Source of the DNA: Anaerolineales bacterium
Lineage (GTDB): Bacteria; Chloroflexota; Anaerolineae; Anaerolineales; Villigracilaceae
Direction of reading: 5' to 3'
NCBI GenBank assembly: GCA_030834895.1
Contig: JAUQXA010000046.1
Coordinates: forward strand, 1 to 64,000
DNA: 64,000 nucleotides
Shown here piece after piece: positions 44,540 to 53,242 of the stretch. The notes below the pieces were generated by a model, which worked only from the letters and a program-made list of their open reading frames with translations, did not search any database and was not told the DNA's origin. The translations under genes were made by a program, and so were the position numbers. Numbering within the stretch: position 1 is the first letter of the stretch; the number at the start of each line of letters is the position of its first letter.

Positions 44540-45187
44540 ATGGAAATTACCTGGTATGGACATTCCTGCTTTCGGCTCACGGAGCGCAACTTCGTCACCG
44601 TGGTTACCGATCCTTTTGACAGCAAGGCCATTGGTTATGACCCGCTCAAACTCAAGGCGGAGATTGTCACCGTCAGCCACGACGCACCCGGGCACAACTT
44701 CAGCGACGCCGTCAAAGGCACCACGCATGTATTAACCGGTGCGGGCGAATTCGAGATTGGCGGTGTTTTCATCACGGCAGTTCAGATGGATGGCGCTGTC
44801 AAGAAATCGAAGGACAAGGTCCGCAACACGGTTTATGTTTTCGATTACGATGGACTCACCGTCGCGCACCTCGGCGACCTGCAGCAGATCCCTACTCAAA
44901 GCGAGATCGAGTTACTTGGCACGGTCAATGTGGCGCTTGTCCCTGTGGGCGGCGGCAACAGCCTCAACGCGGCGAAAGCGGCAGAAGTCGTCAGCATGTT
45001 GGAGCCCAATATTGTCGTCCCCATGCACTATGCCACCCCTGATTCAAAGATCAAACTCGACGAGATCAACAAGTTCCTCAAGGAGATGGGCTTGGGCAAA
45101 CAGGAAGCACAGCCCGCGCTCAAAGTCACGCGCACCAGCCTGCCTGCGGAAACACACGTGGCTGTTTTGCAATATCAAAAAGGTTAA
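44540..45187 (+). CDS. MBL-fold metal-dependent hydrolase
   Basis: The 215-residue product resembles the UlaG-like metallo-beta-lactamase group (WYGHSCFRL, VSHDAPGHN, MHYATP). The usual HxHxDH is reduced to SHDAPGH, as in several stand-alone members. Substrate unknown. GGAGG and a TATAAT near 44511 precede it. A small gene follows after four bases. Confidence 0.85.
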   Translation: MEITWYGHSCFRLTERNFVTVVTDPFDSKAIGYDPLKLKAEIVTVSHDAPGHNFSDAVKGTTHVLTGAGEFEIGGVFITAVQMDGAVKKSKDKVRNTVYVFDYDGLTVAHLGDLQQIPTQSEIELLGTVNVALVPVGGGNSLNAAKAAEVVSMLEPNIVVPMHYATPDSKIKLDEINKFLKEMGLGKQEAQPALKVTRTSLPAETHVAVLQYQKG

Positions 45188-45191
45188 TCAA

Positions 45192-45494
45192 ATGACCGTC
45201 AAAGTCATCATGACCTGGGACATTGCCGCCGAACGCGATCAGGAATACTTCGAGTTCGTGGTCGGTGAATTTGTGCCGGGCGTGCAAAGGCTTGGCTTGC
45301 GTCCCACCGAGGCGTGGGCGACCATCTACGGACCCTACCCACAGATCCAGGTTGGACTGCTCGCCAACGACCTATCCCAGGCGCGGCGCATCCTTGCCTC
45401 GGCAGATTGGGCGCTTTTGCAGGAGCGGCTCTTTGGCTATGTCCAGAATTACTCGTACAAGATCGTCCCCGCCCGCAACGGATTCCAGTTCTAA
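45192..45494 (+). CDS. Small protein of unknown function coupled to the MBL hydrolase
   Basis: The 100-residue product (MTVKVIMTWDIAAERDQEYF start) has the alternating pattern of a ferredoxin-like alpha/beta barrel protein, perhaps a Dabb/NIPSNAP relative. It follows the MBL gene by four bases and is likely co-translated. Confidence 0.75.
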   Translation: MTVKVIMTWDIAAERDQEYFEFVVGEFVPGVQRLGLRPTEAWATIYGPYPQIQVGLLANDLSQARRILASADWALLQERLFGYVQNYSYKIVPARNGFQF

Positions 45495-45496
45495 AG

Positions 45497-45564
45497 GAGA
45501 CTTCGAAAGTCTCTGCCAACGCCCATGAATTCACAAAATCCCCAAAAGACTTCCGATGTCTTTT
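45497..45564. repeat. Two AGACTTC-family hairpins at a gene start
   Basis: GAGACTT/AAGTCTC around CGA (45497-45513) lies just before, and AAAAGAC/GTCTTTT around TTCCGAT (45544-45564) lies inside the first codons of the GT-C-like gene. Both resemble the AGACTTCGGAAGTCT pair at 40166-40198. Confidence 0.6.
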
Positions 45565-47981
45565 CGCATTTTCTGCCGTGGCTCTTTTTCGCCACGGCTT
45601 TTGAATCGCTGCTTGCCGCGCTTTCGCTTTTGCTTATCCCATCCGAAAGCGGACTCTCCCTCGCGCGCCTTGCCTTGTTTGGGATTCTCGCTCTCTTTCT
45701 CTTTGGTGGAATTTATCTGGGATTCACCACACACCGTGACTCGACTCGCTTCGACTGGGCTTTGCAAACGCCTTTTATTTTGACCTGCTCACTGGCAGTC
45801 TTAATCTCTGGCTTGATCCTGTTCCTTTTGCGTTATCTCAACCCCGTGCGACTCCTCCCCTACTACCAGCGTCTGAGTCCGTTGCTGTGGTTCCTCCTCA
45901 TCGTCGGAATTCAAACCGCCCTTTTTCTCCTCCTCGCCAGGAACGGATTCCACCCGCAGGAATTTGCCAAACGCAAACCCGTCTATCTTTCATCTGCCAT
46001 TGCTTTTGCAATTCTCCTTGCCATCTTCCTTTTTGTCGTCATCACCAAACTCGGCATCACTCCCGACACTGCCTACTGGGGTGAACCCGGCGCAGCGATT
46101 TTGGGCTGGCAGTTTGCCCTTTCCCTTCTTTTTGGATTCGCAATTATTGTCTATTCGGCTAAACCTGCCAATTACCAATTACCATTTACCTTTTTTCTTC
46201 CCCTCATCATCTACCTAACCGCCGCCATCCTATGGCTCACTGTCCCGGTGGATGTTTTGCAGAACAGTTTCTACGCGCCCATCACGCCACCTGCAAATAT
46301 CCCCTTCCCCTATTCCGACGCGGGATTTTATGACTCGCTTGCACAAAGCCTGTTGATTGGGACAGGTTACCTCGGCTCGATTCCGCCCCGCCCGTTCTAC
46401 GTGATCTTTCTTGCCATCCTGCATTTTCTCTTCAGACAGAATTATCCCGCCATCATAATCGCGCAGACTTTGGTTCTCGCGCTTTTCCCTGTCGCCTTGT
46501 ATTTCTTGGCGAAGAAATTACATTCCCCTGCCGCAGGTGTGACCGTTGCCCTCTTCGCCATCTTCCGCGAACTGGTGGGCTTGTGGATTTCATCCAATAC
46601 TCGTGTTGTAAACTCCAAAATCTTCACCACCGACTTTCCCACTGCCATGGCGCTGGCATTCCTCTGCCTTGTCCTGATCTGGTGGCTGGAACGGCGTGAC
46701 TTGAAATCCACGTTGGTTGCAGGCGGATTCTTCGGCTTGGTGCTTTTATTCCGCACCCAGTCCCTGCTTGTTTTGCCTGCCGTCTTTATTCTTGCATGGT
46801 TTGTCTATCAAAGAAAAACAAGAGATTGGATCATTGCAGGTGTTGTCTTTGCCGCCGCCATGATTCTGACTGTCCTGCCATGGCTGACTCACAACTATAC
46901 GGTGACAGGCCACTTCACTTTTGACGATCCACGTCAGTCTGCGGTGATCTACAGCCAGTATTCTTTCACAGGCAACTTAGACCTCAGCCAGTTCAACCCT
47001 GAAACCGACAGCGTGGGCAAGCGCATTGTTTCATTCACGCTTGAAAATCCCGATTACGTTGCAGGCTTTGTCGTCACGCATATATTGAATACCGAAATCG
47101 GTGGACTACTTGCTTTGTCACTCATCGCGGACTTTGAAAGCCTCTCCGCGCCAGTGAATCTGTATTGGGTTGCCTTTAACGGAACTCTCCCCTGGTACAA
47201 CATCTTCTTGCTCATTCTTTACCTTGCGGTCATCGCTGTCGGACTTGGCGCAGTGTGGCGACGCACCGGCTGGCTGGGACTGCTTCCGCTCGCAGTTAAT
47301 TTGGGTTACACGCTTTCGAACGGCATCTCACGCTTCTCCGGCTGGCGTTATAACATGCCCGTGGATTGGGTCATTTATTTTTACTTTGCTATCGGCGCAA
47401 TGGAAATTCTTGGCGGGCTGACCCTGCTCTTTGGCGCGAAGCCTGAAAGAGTATTTCCGCCGTACATTCAGCCAAAAGTAAAACACATCGCGCCGCGTGA
47501 TTTCCGTCCGCAGTATATTCTCATTCTTCTGGCTTTTGTGTTTGTAGGCTCGCTTCCCTGGCTGGCAAAGGGACTTGCCGGACCCCGCTATACCGCCTCA
47601 CGGTCCGAATTGATTGCAAGACTCGAATCAAGCGGGTATGTGGCAGAAGAAATCAATGCTTTTCTTGCACAACCTGGGGCAATTCTCACCGGAGGACGAA
47701 TGTTGTATCCGCGCCTATATCGCCGCTATGAGGGTATGTCCTCGGCGAATCCCTGGGCTGCCTATGCCGTCCAAGATTTTTCGCGCATCGGCTTTCTCCT
47801 GCTCAACGACCAAGGCACCAACATGATTTTTACAACGAAAGAAGTCCTCAACTTCCCGCAGGGCGCAGATGCAATCGTCCTCGCCTGCCAACGCGATGGC
47901 TATTTCGATGTCCGCCTGATTGACTTCGGCACTCATTCCTACCAAAACGCTCCTCTTTCTCAATCCTGCGCCGACAACTGA
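45525..47981 (+). CDS. Large polytopic membrane protein, GT-C glycosyltransferase-like
   Basis: The 818-residue protein has about a dozen or more membrane segments and an early outside loop with an acidic site (FPYSDAGFYDSLAQ), then FRTQSLLVLP, resembling ArnT/PMT-type GT-C enzymes that use lipid-linked sugars. A C-terminal soluble domain follows. The first residues are written by an AGACTTC hairpin, and a loop (NYQLPFTFF) by a heptad array. No acceptor is evident. Confidence 0.75.
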   Translation: MNSQNPQKTSDVFSHFLPWLFFATAFESLLAALSLLLIPSESGLSLARLALFGILALFLFGGIYLGFTTHRDSTRFDWALQTPFILTCSLAVLISGLILFLLRYLNPVRLLPYYQRLSPLLWFLLIVGIQTALFLLLARNGFHPQEFAKRKPVYLSSAIAFAILLAIFLFVVITKLGITPDTAYWGEPGAAILGWQFALSLLFGFAIIVYSAKPANYQLPFTFFLPLIIYLTAAILWLTVPVDVLQNSFYAPITPPANIPFPYSDAGFYDSLAQSLLIGTGYLGSIPPRPFYVIFLAILHFLFRQNYPAIIIAQTLVLALFPVALYFLAKKLHSPAAGVTVALFAIFRELVGLWISSNTRVVNSKIFTTDFPTAMALAFLCLVLIWWLERRDLKSTLVAGGFFGLVLLFRTQSLLVLPAVFILAWFVYQRKTRDWIIAGVVFAAAMILTVLPWLTHNYTVTGHFTFDDPRQSAVIYSQYSFTGNLDLSQFNPETDSVGKRIVSFTLENPDYVAGFVVTHILNTEIGGLLALSLIADFESLSAPVNLYWVAFNGTLPWYNIFLLILYLAVIAVGLGAVWRRTGWLGLLPLAVNLGYTLSNGISRFSGWRYNMPVDWVIYFYFAIGAMEILGGLTLLFGAKPERVFPPYIQPKVKHIAPRDFRPQYILILLAFVFVGSLPWLAKGLAGPRYTASRSELIARLESSGYVAEEINAFLAQPGAILTGGRMLYPRLYRRYEGMSSANPWAAYAVQDFSRIGFLLLNDQGTNMIFTTKEVLNFPQGADAIVLACQRDGYFDVRLIDFGTHSYQNAPLSQSCADN
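46170..46190. repeat. Three-unit heptad array in the GT-C-like gene
   Basis: Words AATTACC, AATTACC and ATTTACC encode NYQLPFT in a short loop between membrane segments. Three units make 21 bases, so the frame is kept. Confidence 0.7.
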
Positions 47982-48018
47982 TTACCTGTCTACCACTGAT
48001 GACTGGCATCTGATGACT
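47977..48018. repeat. Heptad array covering the mutY start
   Basis: Words include ACTGATT, ACCTGTC, TACCACT and two copies of GATGACT; the second GATGACT contains the mutY ATG. The units are more degenerate than elsewhere. Confidence 0.45.
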
Positions 48019-49056
48019 TCCCTCCCCCGTCTCCTTCTCGACTGGTATCACAAACACGGGCGGACTCTCCCTTGGCGTGACCATCCCAACCCGTATGCGG
48101 TTTGGGTGTCTGAGATCATGCTCCAGCAAACCCGCGTGGAAACGGTCATTCCCTATTTTGAAAAATGGATGAATTTATTTCCCGATGTGACTTCGCTGGC
48201 GAATGCTTCCGAGCAGGAGGTTTTGAACGCATGGGAAGGACTTGGCTATTACAGCCGCGCCCGCAACCTGCACAAAGCCGCGAAAACCATCGCCGAAAAA
48301 TTCAACGGGCAACTCCCTCGTGACTTGACCGAACTTCGCAGCCTGCCGGGCATCGGACGATACACTGTCGGCGCGATTGCTTCCATGGCTTTCGGCATGG
48401 ACGAGCCAACTCTGGACGGCAACCTGCGGCGTGTCTTTGCCCGCCTGTTTGACGTGGACGAGTTTGCCGATTCACCCGCGGGTGAAAAAATTCTGTGGGA
48501 GCTTGCCGCGCAAAACCTGCCCAAAGGCGAAGCAGGCGATTACAACCAGGCATTGATGGATTTGGGTGCGACCATCTGCCTACCGAAGAATCCGCGTTGT
48601 TTGCTTTGCCCGTTGATGGAAATCTGCGAGGCGCGTAAGAATAGCACGCAGGATATCCGCCCGGTGATGAAGCTAAAGAAGGCGGTCCCACACCATGTCC
48701 ATGTGGCGGCGGTCATCCTCCAGCGCAGACGAGTCTTACTGGCACAGCGTCCGCCCGAAGGTTTGCTCGGCGGGATGTGGGAATTCCCCAATGGTAGGGT
48801 TAAGGAGAATCCAGCCAAAGAGTTGACCAAAGTCCTTTATATGGCAATCAAGTTGCGGGTGAAAAGAGAAGCGGAATTGGGCGTCATTCAACATGCCTAC
48901 ACCCATTTCAAAGTCACAGTCCACGCCTTCCAATGTGAGCCTGTTTCCATCCCCAAAAATAAAAACCTCAAGTGGGTAAAGGTCACCGAGTTGGACGATT
49001 ACCCAATGGGCAGGGTGGACAGGCGGATCGCGGGCAAAGTATTGAAGCTGTTATGA
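48013..49056 (+). CDS. mutY: A/G-specific adenine DNA glycosylase
   Basis: The 347-residue protein has the catalytic Glu in VSEIMLQQT, HhH LPGIGRYTVGAI, the Asp in LDGNLRRVFAR, the 4Fe-4S pattern C-x6-C-x2-C-x5-C (CLPKNPRCLLCPLMEIC) and a C-terminal NUDIX-like domain. It removes adenine opposite 8-oxoguanine. The start is the ATG that gives MTSLPRLLLDWY. It overlaps pcm by four bases. Confidence 0.93.
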   Translation: MTSLPRLLLDWYHKHGRTLPWRDHPNPYAVWVSEIMLQQTRVETVIPYFEKWMNLFPDVTSLANASEQEVLNAWEGLGYYSRARNLHKAAKTIAEKFNGQLPRDLTELRSLPGIGRYTVGAIASMAFGMDEPTLDGNLRRVFARLFDVDEFADSPAGEKILWELAAQNLPKGEAGDYNQALMDLGATICLPKNPRCLLCPLMEICEARKNSTQDIRPVMKLKKAVPHHVHVAAVILQRRRVLLAQRPPEGLLGGMWEFPNGRVKENPAKELTKVLYMAIKLRVKREAELGVIQHAYTHFKVTVHAFQCEPVSIPKNKNLKWVKVTELDDYPMGRVDRRIAGKVLKLL

Positions 49057-49688
49057 AAGACCAATTTGAATTTGACCGCCACCAGATGGTTGAAGAACAG
49101 ATCATTGGAAGGGGTTTGCGTGACCAGCGTCTGTTGTCCGCATTTGAAAGCGTGCCACGGCATTTGTTTGTGCCACAGGAAGACCGTCAACTTGCGTATG
49201 CTGATGGACCTCTGCCGATTGGTCTCGACCAGACGATCTCACAGCCTTACATTGTCGCGTTGATGACAAGCCTGCTGAAATTGGAAGGGAATGAACGCGT
49301 ACTGGAGGTGGGAACTGGATCTGGCTATCAGGCGGCAATTTTGTCACACCTGGCAGGGGAAGTGCATACGATAGAATATTTGCCGCAATTGGCAGCGCGG
49401 GCGAAGCAATTACTGTCTGGTTACCTGAATGTATTTTGCCACGTTGGTGACGGCTCTCTGGGTTGGCAGGAATCCGCGCCGTATGATGGGATCATCGTCA
49501 CTGCCGCCGCGCCTGAAACCCCGCAGGTTTTGTTGGATCAACTAAAGGATGATGGGAGGCTGGTGATTCCCATTGGCAGGAGAGGCTATCAGAAGCTGGA
49601 ATTATGGACCCGGCGCGGCGATAAGTTTGACTGTGATGAATTGATCGAGGTCGCCTTTGTTCCTTTGCGGGGGGAATATGGATGGTGA
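49053..49688 (+). CDS. pcm: Protein-L-isoaspartate O-methyltransferase
   Basis: The 211-residue product has the PCMT features MVEEQIIGRGL, LPIGLDQTISQPYIVA and SAM motif VLEVGTGSGYQAAIL. It repairs isoaspartyl residues. The ATGA overlap with mutY means coupled translation; both are damage-repair enzymes. Confidence 0.93.
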   Translation: MKDQFEFDRHQMVEEQIIGRGLRDQRLLSAFESVPRHLFVPQEDRQLAYADGPLPIGLDQTISQPYIVALMTSLLKLEGNERVLEVGTGSGYQAAILSHLAGEVHTIEYLPQLAARAKQLLSGYLNVFCHVGDGSLGWQESAPYDGIIVTAAAPETPQVLLDQLKDDGRLVIPIGRRGYQKLELWTRRGDKFDCDELIEVAFVPLRGEYGW

Positions 49689-49720
49689 TTATTGTTAGCA
49701 AATAAGATAACAAAAGTAAT

Positions 49721-49786
49721 AATTGCACGGGAGGGGATTTTTCGTTATACTAGGACTTAAGTACTATCGATGTTACACGTGCAATT
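49721..49786 (+). promoter_or_regulatory. Promoter framed by an inverted repeat
   Basis: TTGCAC and TATACT are 17 bases apart (49723-49751). AATTGCACG (49721-49729) and CGTGCAATT (49778-49786) are exact inverted arms, the left one covering the -35 box. This layout suggests a repressor or looping protein at the promoter of the next gene. Confidence 0.5.
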
Positions 49787-49801
49787 TAAAAGGATGGGTC
49801 T

Positions 49802-50818
49802 ATGGGCGCAAGCGGGCAACCTGATTCAAAGGATGTGAAGAAAAACCAACCCCAATCAATTTTGAATATTGGCGGCGATTTCAAAGGGAATATTGTTGTT
49901 GGCAATGACAACGAAATTAGTAAAATCCAAAAAACTGAAGGAGCGGTTCCTGTGAACAGGCAAGCTAAACCAAAGAAGAAGTACGGTTGTCAAATCAGCG
50001 CGGTTGTAGCTATTGTCGTGGCAGTGATAGGTTGCATTGGCACTGTAACTGCCGCCGGAGTTGAACCGTTTACGAATTGGCTTCTCAATCGGACTCCGGT
50101 TGCAACTTCAACTGATGCCGTATCTACTCCTGCTCCCATTGTTGAAGCCACTGATACTGCGGTTGACACACAAAATCCCTCCTGTGTTTATAACCACAAC
50201 TGTTCTGTAGGCGCAGATTGGGCAAATACCTGCATTGCCGACTATAACTGGACTGTCTATTCCTCTTCGGATTTTCCGGAACTTCCCAAAGATGAATCCG
50301 ATTGCTATGCCCAACCGATTTTGAAAGTGTTCTACACTAGGGATAATGGTTTATATATTCTTGCCCACCATCAGGCTTTGACCTCCTCCCAATATTACGG
50401 GCTGTTCACTCCGCTGCCACAGAGCGGGGATGTAAGTTTTACCCTTGATTTGGACATGATCGATAATGGTCAGGTCTGGGTTGGGATTTTCGAAAGCCCC
50501 AACCCTTCCTCCAGCGGCGTTATGCTGGCAGCTCCTGCCGGCAATGTGCGGGAACAGGCATTCGCGCTCAAAGATATGCCCCGTGGAAACAACGTGGAAG
50601 TCAGCAGAATTTTCCAAAACTCGGAAGGAAAATATACGATGGGCTTCAAACTCGAACTTGGCGCCATCATTGCCAACGTCGAAGGTATTGACATGACCCG
50701 CATTCCCTTCACACCTCGCACCCGCTGGCTGTTTCTCGGCTATCGCGCCAAATTGGATAACCCTGTAGATGGCACTGCGGACATTCAAGCGCTGTTCACT
50801 GACCTGACCATCAAATAG
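49802..50818 (+). CDS. Membrane-anchored protein of unknown function
   Basis: The 338-residue protein starts with a soluble segment carrying NIGGDFKGNIVVGNDNEI, a phrase often seen ahead of membrane or STAND-type modules in uncharacterised proteins. A membrane helix follows (about 65-85, VVAIVVAVIGCIGTVTA) and then an outside domain with four Cys near its start and a beta-rich lectin-like body. No function is assigned. Confidence 0.72.
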   Translation: MGASGQPDSKDVKKNQPQSILNIGGDFKGNIVVGNDNEISKIQKTEGAVPVNRQAKPKKKYGCQISAVVAIVVAVIGCIGTVTAAGVEPFTNWLLNRTPVATSTDAVSTPAPIVEATDTAVDTQNPSCVYNHNCSVGADWANTCIADYNWTVYSSSDFPELPKDESDCYAQPILKVFYTRDNGLYILAHHQALTSSQYYGLFTPLPQSGDVSFTLDLDMIDNGQVWVGIFESPNPSSSGVMLAAPAGNVREQAFALKDMPRGNNVEVSRIFQNSEGKYTMGFKLELGAIIANVEGIDMTRIPFTPRTRWLFLGYRAKLDNPVDGTADIQALFTDLTIK

Positions 50819-50824
50819 CAAACA

Positions 50825-50853
50825 AAAAGAGGATGAGCAAAACATCCTCTTTT
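50825..50853. terminator. Bidirectional terminator
   Basis: AAAAGAGGATG and CATCCTCTTTT form an 11-bp stem with a seven-base loop, between convergent genes, followed by CTTTT on the plus strand. Confidence 0.88.
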
Positions 50854-50858
50854 CTTTT

Positions 50859-50886
50859 ACCTGCTTATCTGCTTGCCTGTCTGCCT
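50859..50886. repeat. Four-unit heptad array next to the rnj stop
   Basis: Words ACCTGCT, TATCTGC, TTGCCTG and TCTGCCT. It abuts the RNase J stop codon directly. Confidence 0.5.
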
Positions 50887-52530
50887 TCACGCCTTGCTCA
50901 GTGTCACCAGTACCATCGGTCTGCGTTTTGTCTCCTGGTGCAGGTAACTGCGGATGGTGTTGATGAGGTCTTTTTCACTGCTGAATCCGCCGCCGTTGAC
51001 TGACTGCATCACACGCTTGCGGACTTCGGGCAAAAGGGTTTCCGCTTCCTCAGACGTGACAAAGCCACGGGTCAGGATTTCAGGTTCGTGCAGTAACCTC
51101 CCCGAATGTTTATCGAGGCTGATGTCGATCAACAGGATGCCGTTGCGCGCCAGTTGGCTGCGTTCCTTCATAATGTCGTGGTCGATGTCGCCGATGGACT
51201 CTCCGTCAACAAAGACATAGCCGCCGGGGATGCGCTCGCCAAGCATTATCTTTTTACCGACCAGTTCCACCACCTGACCATTTTCAACGACGATGATGTT
51301 TTCCTCGTCAATGCCCACTTCCTTTGCTAGTTGCGCGTGACGCTTCAACATCCGCAGTTCGCCATGAATGGGCATGAAGTGTTTGGGATGTACCAGATTG
51401 ATAAGCAGTTTTTGCTCCTCCTGCGCAGCGTGACCTGAAACATGAATCGGCGCGATTCGGTCGTCGATGACGTTTGCGCCGCGCCTCAGGATGCGGTTGA
51501 TGGTCTTGCCAATGGACTCTTCGTTGCCGGGGATGGGATGCGATGACAGCACGACCGTGTCGTTTGGTTTGAGGTCAAACTGACGGTTGGTGCCAGCCGA
51601 CAGCCTGCCCACAATGGACGAAGGTTCGCCCTGCGAGCCGGTGCACATGATGACCACTTTATGATCCTGCATGTTCAAGGCCTGTTCAATTGGGACGATC
51701 AACTCATCGGGAATTTCGAGATATTTCAACTTGCGCGCCACCTTGACGTTGTCCACCATACTGGTGCCTGCAATCGCCATTTTGCGCCCACTCTTGATGG
51801 CGGCATCTGCCACCTGCTGTACGCGCGAGATGAGCGAGGCGAAGGTGGCGACGATGACACGTCCTTTTGCTTCGGCAAAGACCTTGTCAAATGCGGGTCC
51901 GATGATTCGTTCGGACGGTGTCCAGCCCGGGCGTTCGGCGTTGGTCGAATCCGAAAGCAGCAGATCCACACCGCGGGCGGCGAATTCCGCCAGTTTGCCC
52001 ATGTCGGTGGGCCACTCGTCCACAGGGGTTTGGTCGAATTTGAAATCGCTCATGTGGATGACCAAGCCTGCGGGCGTGGTGATCGCCAGCGACACGGCAT
52101 CGGGAATCGAATGGCTGACGTGGAAGTATTCCACCTTGAATTGTCCGATGTTCGAAGCCTCGCCCGCCTGGATGGTTTTGAACTGCACCTTGTGCTGGGC
52201 ATTGTTCCTAGCGAGTTTGCCTTCGATCAAGCCACGGGTAAGCGGGGTGGCATAGATCGGCACGTTGATCTCTTCGATAAAGTGCTGGATCGCGCCAATG
52301 TGGTCTTCGTGCCCATGGGTAATGATCAGCCCGCGCACGTTTGCAGATTTTTTGATCAAGTACTCGAAATCTGGGATGATGTAATCCACCCCCAGCATGT
52401 CGTTATCGGGGAACATGATTCCCGCGTCAACTACGATGATGTCGCTTCCGAATTCATAAGCCATCATATTCTTTCCCACTTCGCCCAGTCCCCCGATCGG
52501 GATGATTCTTAACTTGTTTTTCTTGCTCAT
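50887..52530 (-). CDS. rnj: Ribonuclease J
   Basis: The 547-residue protein has the metallo-beta-lactamase motif THGHEDHIGA, the beta-CASP domain (SGHAAQEEQ, PIHGE) and a C-terminal domain. RNase J is a 5'-to-3' exo- and endoribonuclease central to mRNA decay. It has a strong promoter about 210 bases upstream and a terminator-like hairpin in the leader, suggesting self-regulation. Confidence 0.95.
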   Translation of the reverse strand: MSKKNKLRIIPIGGLGEVGKNMMAYEFGSDIIVVDAGIMFPDNDMLGVDYIIPDFEYLIKKSANVRGLIITHGHEDHIGAIQHFIEEINVPIYATPLTRGLIEGKLARNNAQHKVQFKTIQAGEASNIGQFKVEYFHVSHSIPDAVSLAITTPAGLVIHMSDFKFDQTPVDEWPTDMGKLAEFAARGVDLLLSDSTNAERPGWTPSERIIGPAFDKVFAEAKGRVIVATFASLISRVQQVADAAIKSGRKMAIAGTSMVDNVKVARKLKYLEIPDELIVPIEQALNMQDHKVVIMCTGSQGEPSSIVGRLSAGTNRQFDLKPNDTVVLSSHPIPGNEESIGKTINRILRRGANVIDDRIAPIHVSGHAAQEEQKLLINLVHPKHFMPIHGELRMLKRHAQLAKEVGIDEENIIVVENGQVVELVGKKIMLGERIPGGYVFVDGESIGDIDHDIMKERSQLARNGILLIDISLDKHSGRLLHEPEILTRGFVTSEEAETLLPEVRKRVMQSVNGGGFSSEKDLINTIRSYLHQETKRRPMVLVTLSKA

Positions 52531-52573
52531 TGTATTTTTGTTTTCCTTTTTGTGTCTTAAATAATAATTTCAA

Positions 52574-52586
52574 CCGCCATTGGCGG
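52574..52586. promoter_or_regulatory. Small hairpin in the rnj leader
   Basis: CCGCCATTGGCGG is a short palindrome about 45 bases before the rnj start, within the 5' untranslated region. Confidence 0.4.
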
Positions 52587-52632
52587 GTAAGGTCAATTTC
52601 GAAAAGAGGAGGTTTTGTTTGCCCAATTCAGT

Positions 52633-52666
52633 AAAAAAGACCCCTGCCGACTTGTTCGCGAGGGGT
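52633..52666 (-). terminator. Terminator-like hairpin in the rnj leader
   Basis: On the minus strand ACCCCT and AGGGGT pair across a 15-base loop and are followed by CTTTTTT, about 100 bases before the rnj start. It lies downstream of the rnj promoter, so it would act as an attenuator or end a small RNA. The stem is short (6 bp plus a possible inner CG pair). Confidence 0.6.
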
Positions 52667-52744
52667 GGTTTCGTGCCGCGTTGCGATTGTTCTCAAAACA
52701 AACTGCCGACAAATGCGACAGTGAAAGTCAACTTAATTGATGCG

Positions 52745-52773
52745 AGTATAGCAGGGCAGGGAGGATTTGTCAA
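52745..52773 (-). promoter_or_regulatory. Promoter of rnj
   Basis: On the minus strand TTGACA (52768-52773) and TATACT (52745-52750) are 17 bases apart, a near-perfect consensus. Transcription would begin near 52738, giving a leader of about 208 bases. Confidence 0.8.
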
Positions 52774-52835
52774 AGCGGATTGTTTATTGTAGATGCCCCA
52801 TTAGTACTTCGCTCAGTCGGAGGCTAAGCTCTAGA

Positions 52836-53165
52836 TCACTTCTCCCTTCGCTGACGTTTCTGCCGCTCCATCAAAATATTGAACTGCATTTGTTTCTCGC
52901 GGATCATCTTCTGGATGCGGCTGCGGTCTTTTTCCTCATATGTGGTGGATAGCTTTTCCTCGAGCATGGCAATTTCGCCCAACAGGTCAACCTCGGCTGA
53001 GACCATGCCCGCGTTCTTCAACAGGGAATATGCCATGCGGAGATCCTCTGGCGTTTCGAAATATGCCGTCAGGTCAATGGGCTTGCCCTTGCCTTTCAGG
53101 TTATCAAAATCTCCGCGTTCCTGCGCCTCGCGGATGGCAGATTCCACAAGTCTTTCGAAGTTCAT
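52836..53165 (-). CDS. DUF1992 (DnaJ-homolog family C member 28-like) protein
   Basis: The 109-residue helical protein has the DUF1992 signature: ESAIREAQERGDFDNLKGKGKPI. Function unknown. It is monocistronic. Its upstream region has a CTCAGTCGCGGGCT palindrome. Confidence 0.88.
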   Translation of the reverse strand: MNFERLVESAIREAQERGDFDNLKGKGKPIDLTAYFETPEDLRMAYSLLKNAGMVSAEVDLLGEIAMLEEKLSTTYEEKDRSRIQKMIREKQMQFNILMERQKRQRREK

Positions 53166-53184
53166 GATTGTGTCCTTCTTTCTC

Positions 53185-53220
53185 CGCTCAGTCGCGGGCT
53201 AAGCCCCCAACTGAGCTACA
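53185..53220. repeat. GGGGGCT-family palindrome
   Basis: CTCAGTCGCGGGCT and AGCCCCCAACTGAG pair with two mismatches, directly upstream of the DUF1992 gene (start 53165) rather than at a 3' end. A more decayed relative lies at 52810-52835. Confidence 0.6.
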
Positions 53221-53242
53221 GTAGCTTGATTCTATTCCAAAA

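Noticed and set aside
52580..52792. A 70-codon plus-strand frame in the rnj leader
   Set aside because: It runs against the rnj promoter, lacks a ribosome binding site, and the region is better explained as an untranslated leader.
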